DNA from: Cymodocea nodosa
Lineage: Eukaryota > Streptophyta > Magnoliopsida > Alismatales > Cymodoceaceae
Reading direction: 5' to 3'
DNA: 64,000 bases
Assembly (NCBI GenBank): GCA_036874045.1
Contig: CM072335.1
Location: forward strand, 23,691,501-23,755,500
Shown here: in pieces, positions 11,229 to 24,433 of the stretch
How positions within the stretch are numbered: the first letter of the stretch is position 1
How the letters are laid out: each line of letters starts with the position of its first letter
The notes under the pieces: model-generated
Database searches by the model: none
What the model saw: the letters and a program-made list of their open reading frames with translations, nothing else
What the model was told of the DNA's origin: nothing
Program-made: the position numbers and the translations under genes

Positions 11229-14200
11229 TCACAGAAGGCCACCCTCTGGCATCTCCCAGTTGTCATCTACGTCATCCTTGGCCTCTTTAGGGGAGGCTTC
11301 CCCAATAGACGACGAAAACGATGAGAAACGTCGTCCACGTCCTCTGTACAGAACAAAAGTTTGTAAGATATTGAAAGCAATGTAGCAAATTCTTCATGGG
11401 TAGTCTTTTTATTCTTATTACCAGGATGACCTGTTCTTCACTGGATGGTTTAACTACGTATTTCATAGATCCTACTAGAATTAATTATTTGGTGACAATA
11501 TCACTTGCTAATTTAGAAAAACTAGATTATCATTTTTTATGATTACAAAATAGGAAATAATTATTAGAAAAGCTTCATAAATGACGAATATGGCAAAAAT
11601 GAACAACGTGGAAATGGAGCTGAGAATATTTTACTGCTCTGTCATAATCACTAACCGTGATTCTGTGCACAATAAGTAATGCTTAGTGGAAAGTTATTTA
11701 AAAAAAAAAAAAACATGACGGAATCATAAGATGCACGAATTTCAACTCTTGAGTAAACAAAAAAAAAGGTTAGTTGCCATAGATGTAGTAAGGTACTAAG
11801 GTATAAAAGAGTGAAGCATCATGCATTAACGAGAAAACAGTAGGACATCAAGGCAGAGCAAAGGAAAAAGAAAGAGAAAAGAACAAAGGACCCAAGATGC
11901 AGCAACTAACCGGATATGGGCAATGGCCAAACAGGAGATCTCTAGTTATTCTAATTCATGGGGAATTGTAAACATCAAGATTTCAATTTCAGTATAGATT
12001 ATGAATCAACTTAGGCCAACTCAACTAACTGAGTTGGTTGACAGTAGAAATCTAGTTACAATTTTCTAGAGCACATCCTAATCACTAAAAAAAATTTCAA
12101 ATGGGAGAAAATATCAACAAATAAATACATTTCCAAATTAGGTAACAATCGTATGTATACATGGTAAAGACAGCTGTATTCACTTTCCTTCATATGAATA
12201 ATAGGAAACAGGAATAAGAAAAATTGCTATTACTGTAACATAGTTTCGTTATTGAAAATGACTACTGTCGTTTGAAAGACAAATATGAAATGCAAATCCA
12301 CCTCAAGGAATACAAAATCTAGCAAGTATGACAATTGTTCCATGCTTCCGCCCAAAAATTGCAATGCCATGTAATGTTCCTAAGCCAATAGTTGGCCACC
12401 GCACCTCAGATCTATTATTTTACCATATGCATTTTGTAATACTACAATTCTCAGAAACTATTTAGCTGAAGAAGATGTTGAACATGTGTTCCCATATAAA
12501 GTTCATTTCACAGATTATCCCCATTTTATTGAGATTCATACAGTAATTAAAATCCATAAGCATATCTATCTATAAATGCATTTTGAAAAGAAAATAGCTT
12601 GAACTATGCTTTTAAGGTGCCCATGTGTTAAGCCAAGGTGCCTTATGTGCCTAGGTAAAACCTAGATGCATATTTAAATAATATTTTTAAAATTTTTAAA
12701 ATATATATTATATATATTTATACATATCTAATAATGGTTATGTATGCTTATAACCCTATTATTTTCTAAAAAATATTCAAATAAATAAAATACCTATGAT
12801 AACGTTAAAATATGAAATGTAATAAAACCAATATAAATATTTCAATGAAACATATGATTATATATTTCAATAATTTTGTATATTTCAGTAATATTCTATC
12901 AAAAGTTTACATTTAAGTTTTTTATATGGATAACTAATTAAAAAACTTAAAAAATATATATTTAATTAAACAGATCTTATAAAGCATCCGCTTCTTTAAG
13001 ATAAGTTGAGGCAAACAGCCAAGGCATGATCAATTCATGCCTTCATGCTTAGGCTTTTGCCTTAAAAAGTATGGTTTGAACCAGAGAGATCAAGCGAGGA
13101 TTGATAAATTCTTTGTGAACTATTTTGAAATTAAAAATAATATGCTTATTGTATCATGTAAATTTCTACACAATAACATGCTTATCAAAAATTGATGAGT
13201 TTCGGTCGTTGTCTTATCCTGTAAACTCCAACAATATCTCTAACTTATTATAAAGAAAAACTTATGCTAATCAGGGTAATGTTTTTGGAGTCCTAGAACA
13301 TTAACAGTATCATTCCATCACAAGCCATAATGTGAAATTGAAAGAAGAAAAGCGATAAACTTTGTCACAATTTCGGCAAAATACTTGAAGACCATCATTA
13401 GTGGATGAATCATAATAATAGTGCAAGATTTGGGAGAAGAGGATCCATGGATTAATCAATAATAGATGAACTGCGTATTTATAGGGTCATTAGATAGATG
13501 GATATCCAACAACCCTTCAATTCAATCCATAACCAGGCCTCTAACGAAGTGACAGTCCATTGATCGTCATTTGTAGGTTCAGCATTGAATACCTTTCAGA
13601 CAACCTTTGAGTCGTCTAACAATGAGTCTCCGGTTTGAGTAGGAGTCACTGCCAACTAGAACTAACAGAGGATACCGAAGATCACAAACCAAGACATCGG
13701 ATGAAGGAATAAGTTATGGCATGTATGATAAGATCCAGAAACCCAAGTTGGACTTCCACATAAACGAAACGCGATCCTAAGCATACTTACATAGAGTTCA
13801 GGTTTGAAACCAGGTAGCAATGACAACAAGATGATGTATCATCGAAGCCAATCAAACACACGAAAGTGATCTAAGCCACAGCAGGCAAAAAAAAACGACC
13901 CTAAATTTTATATATGGCAGATACGGGGACACCACGCTTCTCGGGAAGCAAGAAAAAGGCAGAAGGAAATCGAAGGCGTACCTCCTCCGATTCCTCCTCC
14001 CGGCCTAGCGAGCTTTCCTCTTCTTCTCCTCATGCTTGCTTTCGAAGAACTTCCTCCTCTTGCACTCCTGAATAACCCCTGCCTTGGACACCTCCCTCCG
14101 GAACCTCCTCAGCAGCGCCTCTTCGGGCTCGTCCTCGCCAACAACGACCTGGACATTGCACCCGGATCGGCAGAAGAACCCGTTGGCGTGTCTGACGGCC

Positions 14201-14376
14201 GGATCCACCACCAGCTCCGTGGCCGACACGGGATTGGGCCAGTGGAAGGATGAGCGGAAGGACAACGTGTTGGAGCAGAGGGAGGCGGAGAGAAGCCGCC
14301 GGTTAGGGGAGGTGGTGCCGGAGGAGGGACTGGCCACGAAGGGGAGACGGACGAGGTTGCAGGGAGCAGCGGCCAT
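11229..14376 (-). CDS. RPS21: Plastid 30S ribosomal protein S21, interrupted by an in-frame TAG near the end of exon 1
   Basis: Exon 1 is 14376-13982 and exon 2 is 11343-11229, separated by a 2.6-kb intron (donor AG|gtacgcc, acceptor ctgtacag|A). Exon 1 encodes a Ser-rich transit peptide (MAAAPCNLVRLPFVASPSSG), then the S21 core: NVQVVVGEDEPEEALLRRF, RREVSKAGVIQECKRRKFF and EEKKRKAR. Codon 124 is then TAG (14007-14005), where the family has a Glu or Asp. The frame continues perfectly past it with AGRRNRRR, then into exon 2: GRGRRFSSFSSSIG and the acidic end DDNWEMPEGG. Without the stop the protein would be 169 residues. As it stands translation ends after the bacterial-like core, losing the basic plus acidic C-terminal tail. 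This could be a real nonsense allele, a tolerated truncation or a sequencing error; the sequence alone cannot decide. Confidence 0.88.
12598..13082. mobile_element. Possible MITE with imperfect terminal inverted repeats in the RPS21 intron
   Basis: The left end (TTGAACTATGCTTTTAAGG) resembles the reverse complement of the right end (TTCAAACCATACTTTTTAAG). Both continue into sequence rich in AAGGC/GCCT motifs, as in the widespread plant repeat that reads 'aaggcgcctaggc'. The centre is very AT-rich and non-coding. I could not identify a clean target duplication, and the superfamily is not clear. Confidence 0.4.
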
Positions 14377-17300
14377 TTAAATCCTGTCGGTGCCTGAGCC
14401 TTATCCGTCGGTATTTGAACCGAGGAGATGGGAATACGAATCGGAGCATCTGGATGGTATCCGGATTCTTTATTCGGATCCATACGGTGCGGTTTATCGG
14501 ATCTCGATAGGTTGAATGCGAAATGAGAGAAAAATCTTTCTTAAATTTATTTTATAATAAAGAGATCTTACCATCAGTTGTAGTGACGCATTTAATCTAA
14601 GCATAGCAGAAATAAGATTGATAAGGTGAATTATCAAGTGTACAAGATTGATTTATATTGACTTCTAAGTAAAAGTGAAAAAATTGAGTAGATGAATTTA
14701 ATTTGAGTCAACTACTATAAAAAAAAACTTTGTGCACTTTTCATTGTTTCTCACTTTCTTACTTGATAGAAATCAACTTGATTACTATTGTTTGATAGGT
14801 TATAGATCAAATTTCCCATAATTAGTTTCAATTGCTCAAATTTTATTAATATCACCGTTCAACCTTTAATGAAAACGAAGGTCCCAACTTTTGCAAATAC
14901 TAGAACTTGGTATCATATGTTACTTTTTTGATGTCTGAGAATCTTAACTTTTTTGATTTTTTTGAGACACACAAATAACTTAGATTTTCTTAAGAATTTA
15001 AAATTTTTAATTAATAGAAATTTAAACTTTTTATTTCTTCTATTTCTACACTCTTTAGGATACATCATAAAAGACAAAAAGAAATTTAACGTTTTTTCTT
15101 CCATATATGAGCTCACATTTTTGTCCATATATCTATGAAATAACTGTAGCATCTATTACACCAATCTTCATAAATTACATCTTTGGCATCTACTAGTAAT
15201 TATATAAGATGCTTCAAGTACTTGTGGGCAAGAAGGAATTTCTTGAAATTGTGCTAAAAAATGTTGTGAAACTATAATATGTAATAATTTGAACAAGTGT
15301 ATTTTTAATTTCATTAATTTTTTTTTTTAATATCAAATTATAGATTGATGTATCAAATATACAATTTTAGGTAGTATTTTATAATTTTTAAACATTCCAA
15401 CGTACACTAAACTTTCAAAGAAATTCTAACTTTTTAAACTTTCCAACAGGTACACTAAATCCTTATGAAAATTATAACATTCTAAACATTTCATTTCTTT
15501 TTCATTTAAACTTTCTATTTTTTTACTATTTGAACTTTCTAACCTACACTAATAACCCCTGACATTCTTGACATTCTTGATGCTTGATTCAAAGTATCAT
15601 GAGATGCACAAAAGTTGGAAATCTTAGATTGCACATATTATAAATCATGGTCTATTCTAAACTTTAAAATTGAATCTTACATATGACCTAGCTCTAGCAA
15701 GTCAAACATGATACTCTAGGGTAATCATCTAGTACCATGTGATAATGAAAACTTGATTTGTATAAGAATTGGATCTTACATGGTTAAATGGAATAGTTGA
15801 AATGCACTCTCACCAACGAAACTAGAATTTAGTAAATTTGATGTCGAGTTTCTGGTCAAGCTGTTCACTTGCTTTGGTCCAAGACAAAACTTGATTAGAA
15901 ATGCTGGTCCATGAAGTAGTCTCACCTGCTTACCGTAGAAACTATCATGCTCATGTAGCCATTCAACCTAGCATTCATCAAGTAGCCAACTAGTCTTGCC
16001 TAGTGCCACATTGCTTTAGCTTTGATTTGATACACTCTAACTATTACCACCTATTATCAATTAACATTGTGAATATCCCAACAAAATGCCCCAAAACAAG
16101 TACATATGATCTTCTTGTGCCACTAGCCTGAGTTATGAATTAGACTGATAGTTGGTATATTGTAGATATTAAGTCTTTCCATTCTTTATAGTATAGAGTG
16201 GCTACACTTTACAATCGACGCCATCTTGATCATAATTATCTACCATGATCAATAATTATGACAAAGATCAAAATCTAAGGTTAAATTTGGTTCAGATTAT
16301 AGGATATCTAAATTATGCATGATCAAAGATTATGTACAATAACCAAGGTTATAGATTTTATGATACTGCAGATATACATCATATTTAATTGAGATTATAG
16401 ATATTCAATTATAAGAATAAAAATGTATAATTTTATGATTTAGCTTGGTATAGAAAAGTGGACTATAATTCTTGGTTCAAAGAAAAAGTGGACTATAAGT
16501 ATATGCAATTTACAATTAAAAGTTACCGTAAATGATCCACATGATTTTCACTGTAATTCGTTATGTCAATGCATAAATTCACTTGAAAAATTGGATTATG
16601 AGTTTGTTTTATATTATTATCGTAAAGCCATAATCCTATGATCTGAACATCATAAATCCGAAATAAATACCATCTAAGCAATTTTGCATAGTCGAAGGAA
16701 GATCAATAAAAATCGTAACACAATGATGCTTTCCTAAAGAACCATAGCAAGGTTTACATAAGCTTTGTTAAGATAGACATAAGTGGCAATGCCACCAAAG
16801 ATACGACTAAGTTGGTTATCAAACACAAGAGCTTGTACCACTAAGTAGAGATTTTGGACATTTCCATGACCCAAATAAATTATTTTTTCCATCTGTGTAT
16901 ACTACAAGTCAATGAAAATGATTATATAATAGAAAAATCCTTTGTTTCATTTGTTTTAATAATTATGATGATTGCATGTTTATAAATATATTCATATTTA
17001 TTTATTTTCTATTTATACTATTTTTCAAAAAAAATACCCATCTAAACCATCATTTTAAAAAATATTATAATTTTCGTTCGTTTTCCATCTTTTGCAAAAT
17101 TGGACATCTTAAGTATTTGGTAGCCACTGGATTTATGATCTAAGAATTGAATACTAAGAATGCGATACTACTTGTCTTGATGGTATGCGAAATAACTGCA
17201 GATGGCCGACTCACCTGCAGTAGCATCTACAGTAGAATAGTACAGTTTTCTTGGAGATACAGTAGAATAATATAATTGGTTATCCATTCTATTGCAAAAT

Positions 17301-18351
17301 CTAAACAAAAACCATAACATTATCCAAAAAGGGTGTGTATCATAGCTGCTAAATTTTTGTGAAGTAATAACCAACCAACTACCTGTTACGAAGGTAGATG
17401 GTACAAATGCAGGGGACCAAGGATTGGGCATCAACAGATGTTAGTTATGAGTCAGCCATCCAATATATGAGTGAGGCAGTTGCTCATACTAGAGGAGCAA
17501 AAGGAAAGAAATAAATATCTTCAACTCCAAATCCAAAAATCTAATTGTGATAATCAAATTGAAAATTTTTCGAAAATTTACCGGACAATTGTCAAAGAAA
17601 GTTAAAACGCCGAAATCTACTTTTGTTCTTAATTCTAAACTTAAATTCATAATTTTATTTAAAACAAACTTGAACCATACATCTTAACCACTAAAATTGA
17701 GTTAGATAATAAAACCCTAACTTTGAGTAACCTGTTGCAAGGTTTATTGCTTTTTTCTTAATCGTAATAAGCATTTTTCATTTACCATAAGCAATATAAG
17801 GTATCAATGACTAAAATTGAAAAGTTCTAAACTTGCACCAAACAATTGGCCAACAAAAAAGAAATCAAATCACTAAAATAGGTCAACTTTGGTCCTATCA
17901 ACCATCTTGAGCCAAACTACAAAGTGCTCATACATTATGAAGCAAATTAGGATACCATTCTACCACAATACGGGTGGCATTTTGTTTTAGCCTTTACGAG
18001 GGCATATGAATAAATATGAAACTTTACAGAGGCATATAAGCAAATTTTGCACTACTATAATTATAATAAAAACCTGAATCAAATGCAACAAAATGTTTTT
18101 ATAAAAATGGTACTAATCTCAAAATATTCAAATTTCAATAATGTTGTTGAAACAATGAAAATCAATAGTCAACAATAAACTAATACACGTTAAGCAAGCT
18201 GCAGATAGATTTTTAATCTAACACCAAAGAAAACCTTCAAGAATATTACATAGCAGAAAAAATTTACATACCAGCAGTGAAAGCCATCAGATAATTTAGA
18301 AATTCAGAACTTCCATTTTTGGGTTTTAACTTTTTGTGCCTTTCACTTGTG
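14377..18351. other. AT-rich intergenic region between RPS21 and TXNDC9
   Basis: About 4 kb including the RPS21 promoter at the low-coordinate end. I see no gene. The open frames at 14913-15152 and 17168-17434 are low complexity or lack recognisable motifs. Confidence 0.5.
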
Positions 18352-21300
18352 TCAATCAGAATCCGAGTTGCTATTCTCACTTTGCCTAACACTTCTCTTA
18401 GATTTTGAGCTGGTCCCCGATTTGTTAAATGATGGCTCGCCATCAAAACTAATGACTTGATCCTTTGCAAGTCTCTCCTCCAGCTCTTCTGTGCTGAAAT
18501 CATCAGTGCCACCAAGTTCATCAAATCCTACCTGAAACAAAGTTGAGAAATTATACCTAATATGAGTGTTGAGCAACATTGAAAGTTTCAGGTACTATAC
18601 CACATAATTATCGACTTTTGCATTCTTTATGAGAGCAAGGGTGGGTAGTATAACAATCTTCAGCTTTTCAGCCAAAAAAGGGCTTTTCTCGGCATGAACT
18701 TTAATGAAGCGTGTCTCCAAGTACTGCTTTGCAAGAATATTGAGATGTTTATCCATCACCTACCGATAAAAAGTGTGTGCACACATTTATAACCTTGATA
18801 GAGAGAGTACAATATCATGCTTTCTATGATAAATTGCAATTTTGCATAAGCCTTGGGACAAATGTAAAATATTATAATATGCATATACAAAAAGAAAAAA
18901 AATTAAATGACAAATGAAGTATTCTCCTAAGACTCTTCTCTCAGTCATTTAGGACCATCATCATCCATCCTTCAATAAAATATGCACAAAAATAACAACA
19001 GTACGTCATCAATCATAGTTTCATAAAGGTAAATGCACCTTAATACGCACCATAACCCACAAGATACTCTTGTTTAGTGGTTTACACTTATTGCCTCACA
19101 TTTTAAAATATCAAAAAGAACTGATTTACATTTGGAGATCCTTTCCACAGCAAAAAAAGTAGAAACGTCAAGTTAGCATTTCTGCTATTGCCATAGCAAG
19201 TCATCGTACTTGAAAATATTTTTCTTCTAGATGGTGAAAAATCTAGGAACCCATGGAATTCTGATCGTCTCTCATCCACCAGTCCTACAGTATCCACCGA
19301 GGAAATGTCCCATCCCACAAAGCGAACAAAATTAGACTTCCACTCCAACTATCCTCCATGTATGACCCATAGTATATTTAACCAACTGCCCATCGTACCT
19401 TCTGTACATTATTGACAGCGCATGTTTGTCTATGGTATTTTAGTGACATGCTCTGATCCTCTTTCTCATCACTTGGGTCTGATTTAGTAGATATTCTGGA
19501 GAGCTTTTGGCAGGAAGTTCAAAAACTTTAATGGATGTCAAAGCTATGAAAAGCTTTTGAACTTTTTGCATCTAAACTCCAAATAAGTGTTTGAAGCTCA
19601 AAATATGAGCACTTGATCTTCTGCAAATTTTGACACATAGATTTTACATAGGTGTCCTCATGAAGTTGACGTTGGTACAAAATAAATAATATTTTAATAG
19701 GAGAATGCCATTGTCCCCATGAAACAACAAAGTTGTCTTAAATTTTAAGTACACATTTACAGTTAGGATTTTTTTATATATTAAGGATATATTTAGGCCA
19801 AGGATTCCAAATTAGTTTTAAGATGAGTTATCTTTCAACAGCAGCAACCCTTATCCATTGTTTAAATGTTTGCTACATGAAGAGGAAGACAGGATACATG
19901 ACACCAGGGAGGGCGATGCTTATTCACCTTCAAACACTTTCAGACTTCCAATGGCTCCTATCCAGGACATTTGATATTGGTTACAGAATACCATTGTCCA
20001 TTATGCAAGCACAATTACGATGAATATAAGGGTCAATTGAAGAACTTCAAAAAAGATGGGTAGATTTGGTAGAGGGGATGCAGATACACAGTGCAAGACC
20101 GAAAATCTGCTATGAAGCTTCTCCCATGGAATGTTAGTGGCTGCAATGATAAGGAGAAGCAGAAATACATTAGGAATTCAGTGAGAACACAAGGCATAAA
20201 AATAAGGATCTCCAATGTCAAGGCTTATATAGGGGCAAGCAACCTAGATGATAGCCTCATAAAGAACTCTAACAGTGCATCAGGGGGTATTTTCCAAGGG
20301 TAGAACCACATAGGACTTGTTACTGATAGGAAAGTGGGAGAGTTCTTAATGACAATGCTTTTCAAATCTCTAGCTGACAGCAAAATTTGGATTTGCACAA
20401 CTGTTTACAGGTCTTTTACACCTGATCTGAAGCCCCCCCTTTTATAGGAACTCTCAGACATCGGTAGAGCTTGGCCACATGCATGGATTCTTATAGGGAC
20501 TTTAACAAGTTGAAGTCACCAGAAGATAGACCAAATAGTGTGCCTTTCATGAAGATATACATCTCTTCTCTAACTAGATTGACTCAGATTTACAATTACC
20601 AACATTCCTATACTTGGACAAACTTCGAAAATCCAGTGACACTCAAGCTCAACAGGGTTCTGCTCAATGATCCTGGGGATTCCCTACCCTGTAGAAGTAC
20701 GGTGAGTGGCCTAACACAAGTTTTCTCAGACCATGGTAATAACAATAGAAACCATTTCTGGATGGACAGATGGGTACAGAACAAAAACTGATGGACCAGT
20801 TTCCTGACCACTACAACCTGGCAGTGAGACCATACTAGAAACTCAAAGATGTCAGGTCTTTTGTGAGGCATCTAAAGGAATATGAAATTTCACAGGTATT
20901 CCAGCTACTAGTGACTCCCAGTGGTGAACCCACTTTCAGGTGAAGAGGAAAGTTTGAGGTGGAGTTAATCCGTAAGTAGATTTACCGTAAAAACTTGATT
21001 TGAGGAAATGAGTAACTGGACAGAGGAGAAACGGAAACCACACAAAATAGTCTGGAAATGTATGATGCCACTGAAAGTTGGAGCATTCTTATGGCTTCTT
21101 CTACGTGGAAAAATTGTAACCAAGAATATTGAATAGATGGGTTGGAACAAGTGATTTGACTGTGTTTTCTGTGGGATCTTTAATGAGAATGTAGATCATT
21201 TGCCTTCTAGTTGTGAGATTGCATCTCAGACCTGGAAATGGTTCAGTGCAAAGGTAGTCATTGGTGGTCTTTGGTTTAACTCCGTAGAAGATTTAAGTAA

Positions 21301-23049
21301 GGTGATTAATAACATGAAGAAAGGAAAGGTGACAGCAGCCAAGCATCATGTGCCAATTACACTACATGCCATCTGCTGGGATTCATAAAATTCGTAATTT
21401 CTGATTGGTTTTACTAGAAGAGTTTTTCTGACTTCATTTGCTTTATGGGAGCCATGCAACACATCCTCTTCTAGGAGAATCAAGGAGAGTGCCTCCTCTA
21501 AAAATTAAAGGGGTATAGCCTTCCCTTTGTCACTACCACTAGAGGCCAATGAAAAATCTTTTCATGATGGATGACCAAAGGAAACCCTTTTCATAATGGA
21601 TAACCCTCAAAACCATCCTCCTTGCATTCATGCCAAAGAGATCTAGACATCATCCAATCTAAATCTCTTATTCCCTACCTTCATTTGGCAAAGGAATGAT
21701 CCTCACACTTTGAGGTACAACCCAAAATAAATGTAGATCCCCATGATAGAAATTCTTTTCTATTGGACCATAAGCTGCCACTTCTTCCTGAGGATGGAAC
21801 TAGTATAGGGAATATCACCTTGACATTGGATCATAAGATGATCTCCTAGAAAGTTAATGGGGCTAAATTTTCCCTTTTTTTCCTAGCCCTCTACCCTAAA
21901 TTGATCTTATGAATCAATCTTGGTGGAAAGCTTGTATTTGGACGAGTATTATTACTAATGAGAAATCAATCCAGCGAGACACAGCTGATCGTTCTCCAAC
22001 CTGCCTTCCATTATACTACCAATACCAAACAGATTATTCCAGCATATTCCGTGTTCTAAACCACATCACCTCCCTCCAATAACTCCTCTTCGATCATTTC
22101 TAGAAAAAAAAAAAAAAAAATTATGGTGGGTATTCTTGAGCATGCACTTCCAACTGTTGGCTTCCTAGCTGCTTGTCTCCCCATTTCCTCTAATATAATT
22201 TTCCCACGTAACATATGGCTCAGGACTGCTGAACATCTCTTTCTAAACTGCAAATATGCTTGAACCATTCTCCTTGGCTCGTAAACCAAAGCTATTGGAG
22301 CGATTCCCATATCATCTCTATGACCTGGTGAAACATTTGACAGTGGAGGTGCCTTCCTGCTCTCATCAATAGGATTTCCACCGTGATAATGTGTGATATA
22401 ATCTCTATACTCCATAAGATTTTCACACCGTATCTAGCCGCACTTTTTTATGTTTTTAGTGCACTATATTCTACAAGCATTGCTACTCCATAATAAAATA
22501 CAAAAACACTGATTGAATTCCTCCAAAAGTCAGAACGACATTAAGCAAGCAAAAGCAGCGCATATCTACCCGCATTGTAAAAATAAAGCCCTGGCCCTAA
22601 TCCACGACGAATCCTTGGTAAAAACATCAGCAGTAGGAGTGTTGGTAGGCACCTTGCAAGGCCAATTCTCTCTGTAGAAGTGACAAACGACACGATCGCT
22701 AGCCTTGACAGCGGCGAAGAAGTCCTTCTCCGAGATGTCGGTGTACTCTCCGTGGCCAAGGGAAAGCCACCGCCTCTTTTTCTCGGCCAGCTTCTTCATC
22801 TGCTGCAGCCTACGCTCCCGCAGCGCCTCGATGTCGTCTATGTCGAGCCGATCCATGGCACAGATCTCCTCATCGAGCTTGTCCTCCACTGCTTTTGCCA
22901 CAGTCAGCACCGATTGCTCCAGAATCTGCAAAAAGAGAAGTAAGACGGTACGATGCCGGAATCGTCGAGGATGTTGGATCCATTCGTAGGGAGGCAGCGT
23001 TCTTCACACTCTTCGTCCTCACCTGCTGGGTGGCTTTTCCGCCGTCCAT
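18352..23049 (-). CDS. TXND9: Thioredoxin domain-containing protein 9 homolog (phosducin-like, TXNDC9 type)
   Basis: Four exons on the minus strand: 23049-23023, 22925-22653, 18759-18601 and 18531-18352, giving 212 residues, the usual family length. The N-terminus is MDGGKATQQ followed by ILEQSVLTVAKAVEDKLDEE. A coiled-coil/charged segment (IEALRERRLQQMKKLAEKKR) precedes the thioredoxin fold: GHGEYTDISEKDFFAAVKAS, VVCHFYRENWPCK, then VMDKHLNILAKQYLETRFIK, FLAEKLKIVILPTLALIKN and VGFDELGGTDDFSTEELEER. The C-terminus is Ser-rich (ends SNSDSD). The redox CxxC is reduced to a single Cys (WPCK), as usual for this family, which acts as a co-chaperone modulating CCT/TRiC folding of tubulin and actin in other eukaryotes. 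Intron 2 (18760-22652) is 3.9 kb and carries LINE debris in the opposite orientation; the other introns are 69 and 97 bp. Confidence 0.93.
20091..21260 (+). mobile_element. Decayed L1-type LINE (endonuclease and RT zinc-binding remnants) in TXND9 intron 2
   Basis: Plus-strand frames broken by stops carry diagnostic pieces of a plant L1-like pol: MKLLPWNVSGCNDKEKQKYI (start of the AP endonuclease, near 20110), TPDLKPPLL then DFNKLKSPEDR (near 20420-20540), YTWTNFENPVTLKLNRVLLN (20600-20670), and near 21055-21250 WKCMMPLKVGAFLWLLLRGK followed by CVFCG and VDHL, the zf-RVT region. The reverse transcriptase core between them is missing or unrecognisable, so it is a deleted, dead copy lying antisense to the host gene. 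Confidence 0.75.
22200..22300 (+). mobile_element. Small LINE zf-RVT-like fragment
   Basis: The plus strand reads RTAEHLFLNCKYA, which resembles the Cys-His part of the zf-RVT domain at the end of plant LINE pol genes. The surrounding frames are full of stops. This is a short match and may be part of the same decayed insertion as 20091-21260. Confidence 0.35.
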
Positions 23050-24433
23050 GGTCGCGGAAGTGATTTCCTCTGATGGAACGACGACGGGAACGAGAAGTTT
23101 TGGGATCCGATTCAATTTTTTTTCCTCAAAGAAAATAGAATATGTGGGCAGACACCTGCGCGCGCAACGTGGCGGTGACAGGTAAGCGTCTTAAATAAAT
23201 TTCTTTTATGTTAATTTCAAATTTTTTAAAAATTAACATTTAAATATGCAAAATACCTTAAGATTTCGAATCTCACGTACGTATCCTAACGTGTGGGATG
23301 ATCAACTTTTTATTTCTGATCGAGTACTTATATTAACTTAATGTATAGTAAAAGATAGAGATAACTTTAAAATAAAAAAAAAATAGATTTAAGTTTTGAT
23401 ACTATTCGAGAGGTGTCAGTCTTCAAAGTCTTATAAACAATATCAACAAATATGAACATGACCTTAAAACAAAGCTTAACAAGATATATAAATTAAAACT
23501 CTAGCTCAAATGGGCCAAGTAACTGGAAACCTCTTGATTAACCTATTACACTTGTAAACATCATTTCCTCCCTTTAAAGAGGTACTACTGTCTTCAAGGT
23601 ACGAAAAATTAGCTTTATGATAAACACCGTATATTTGTGATTATAAATGTAAAATTTAAATTTTTCTTGTATTTAATTGAATAACAACAAAATAACTTAC
23701 AATAAATCATTCCTACAATCAAACTACCTCAAATATTGACTATTGTTACCACCAAATTAAGAGTCTTTTCGTACATTTAGAGATTCAACCTTGGTCTCTT
23801 GCCTACCTATTTGTTACTCTATCGAATTCATAAACTAGATCATTTGTTGTTCTAAGTGCTCTTGTGATTTATTGGTCGACATCGATTTGGTGTGTCAAGA
23901 AGCTCACAACTCTGATATCAAGCTGATGCAAGGGATGATCAACCACTTAATTTTGATTATCTATGAGGATTAATTAGATATGCAATGGTGGAAGATAGAT
24001 AGTTTTAGGAAATTGAAGATAAATTTAGGTTTTAACACTATTCAAGAATTATCGATTGCTAGGTCTTATAAATAAGATTAACAAACATAAAAGCATGACT
24101 TTAAAATAGAGCTTAACAAGATATATAAATTAAAATTGGTTAAATAATAAGAAACCTCTCTATTACTCGATTTAATCTTAAATTTTAAATTGTAAGATTT
24201 TCACAGAACACTTTCTCGTGGTAAAAAAGAAGAAGAAAACGAGGTGTTTCGCTTGTGACTCGCGAGGAGTAGATATTTGACGTCACCGAGACCGTCCGTT
24301 GTAGTGTTGACGTCGCTAGCGACGGCCGCAGCAGCAGGCGATCGATCCGCCACTAGCGTCGATCTTCGTCGTCGTCTTCTCCCTCCGTTTCATCGTCTCA
24401 TTCGGTAGCTGCGGAAGGAGAGAGTCCGATCTG
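23050..24433. other. Divergent intergenic region between TXND9 (-) and the pyruvate carrier gene (+)
   Basis: The region is 1.4 kb. AT-rich repeat-like DNA in the middle is flanked by GC-richer gene-proximal sequence; about 24240-24430 is the CpG-rich 5' UTR/promoter of the pyruvate carrier gene. Two partly similar blocks around 23395-23500 and 24015-24150 share phrases such as 'aaaatagagcttaacaagatatataaatta', suggesting an old duplicated repeat. No gene is seen. Confidence 0.5.

Noticed and set aside
14032-14483. Alternative frames over RPS21 exon 1
   Set aside because: They are Pro/Ser or Arg-rich shadow translations; only the frame of 14376-14005 carries the S21 core.
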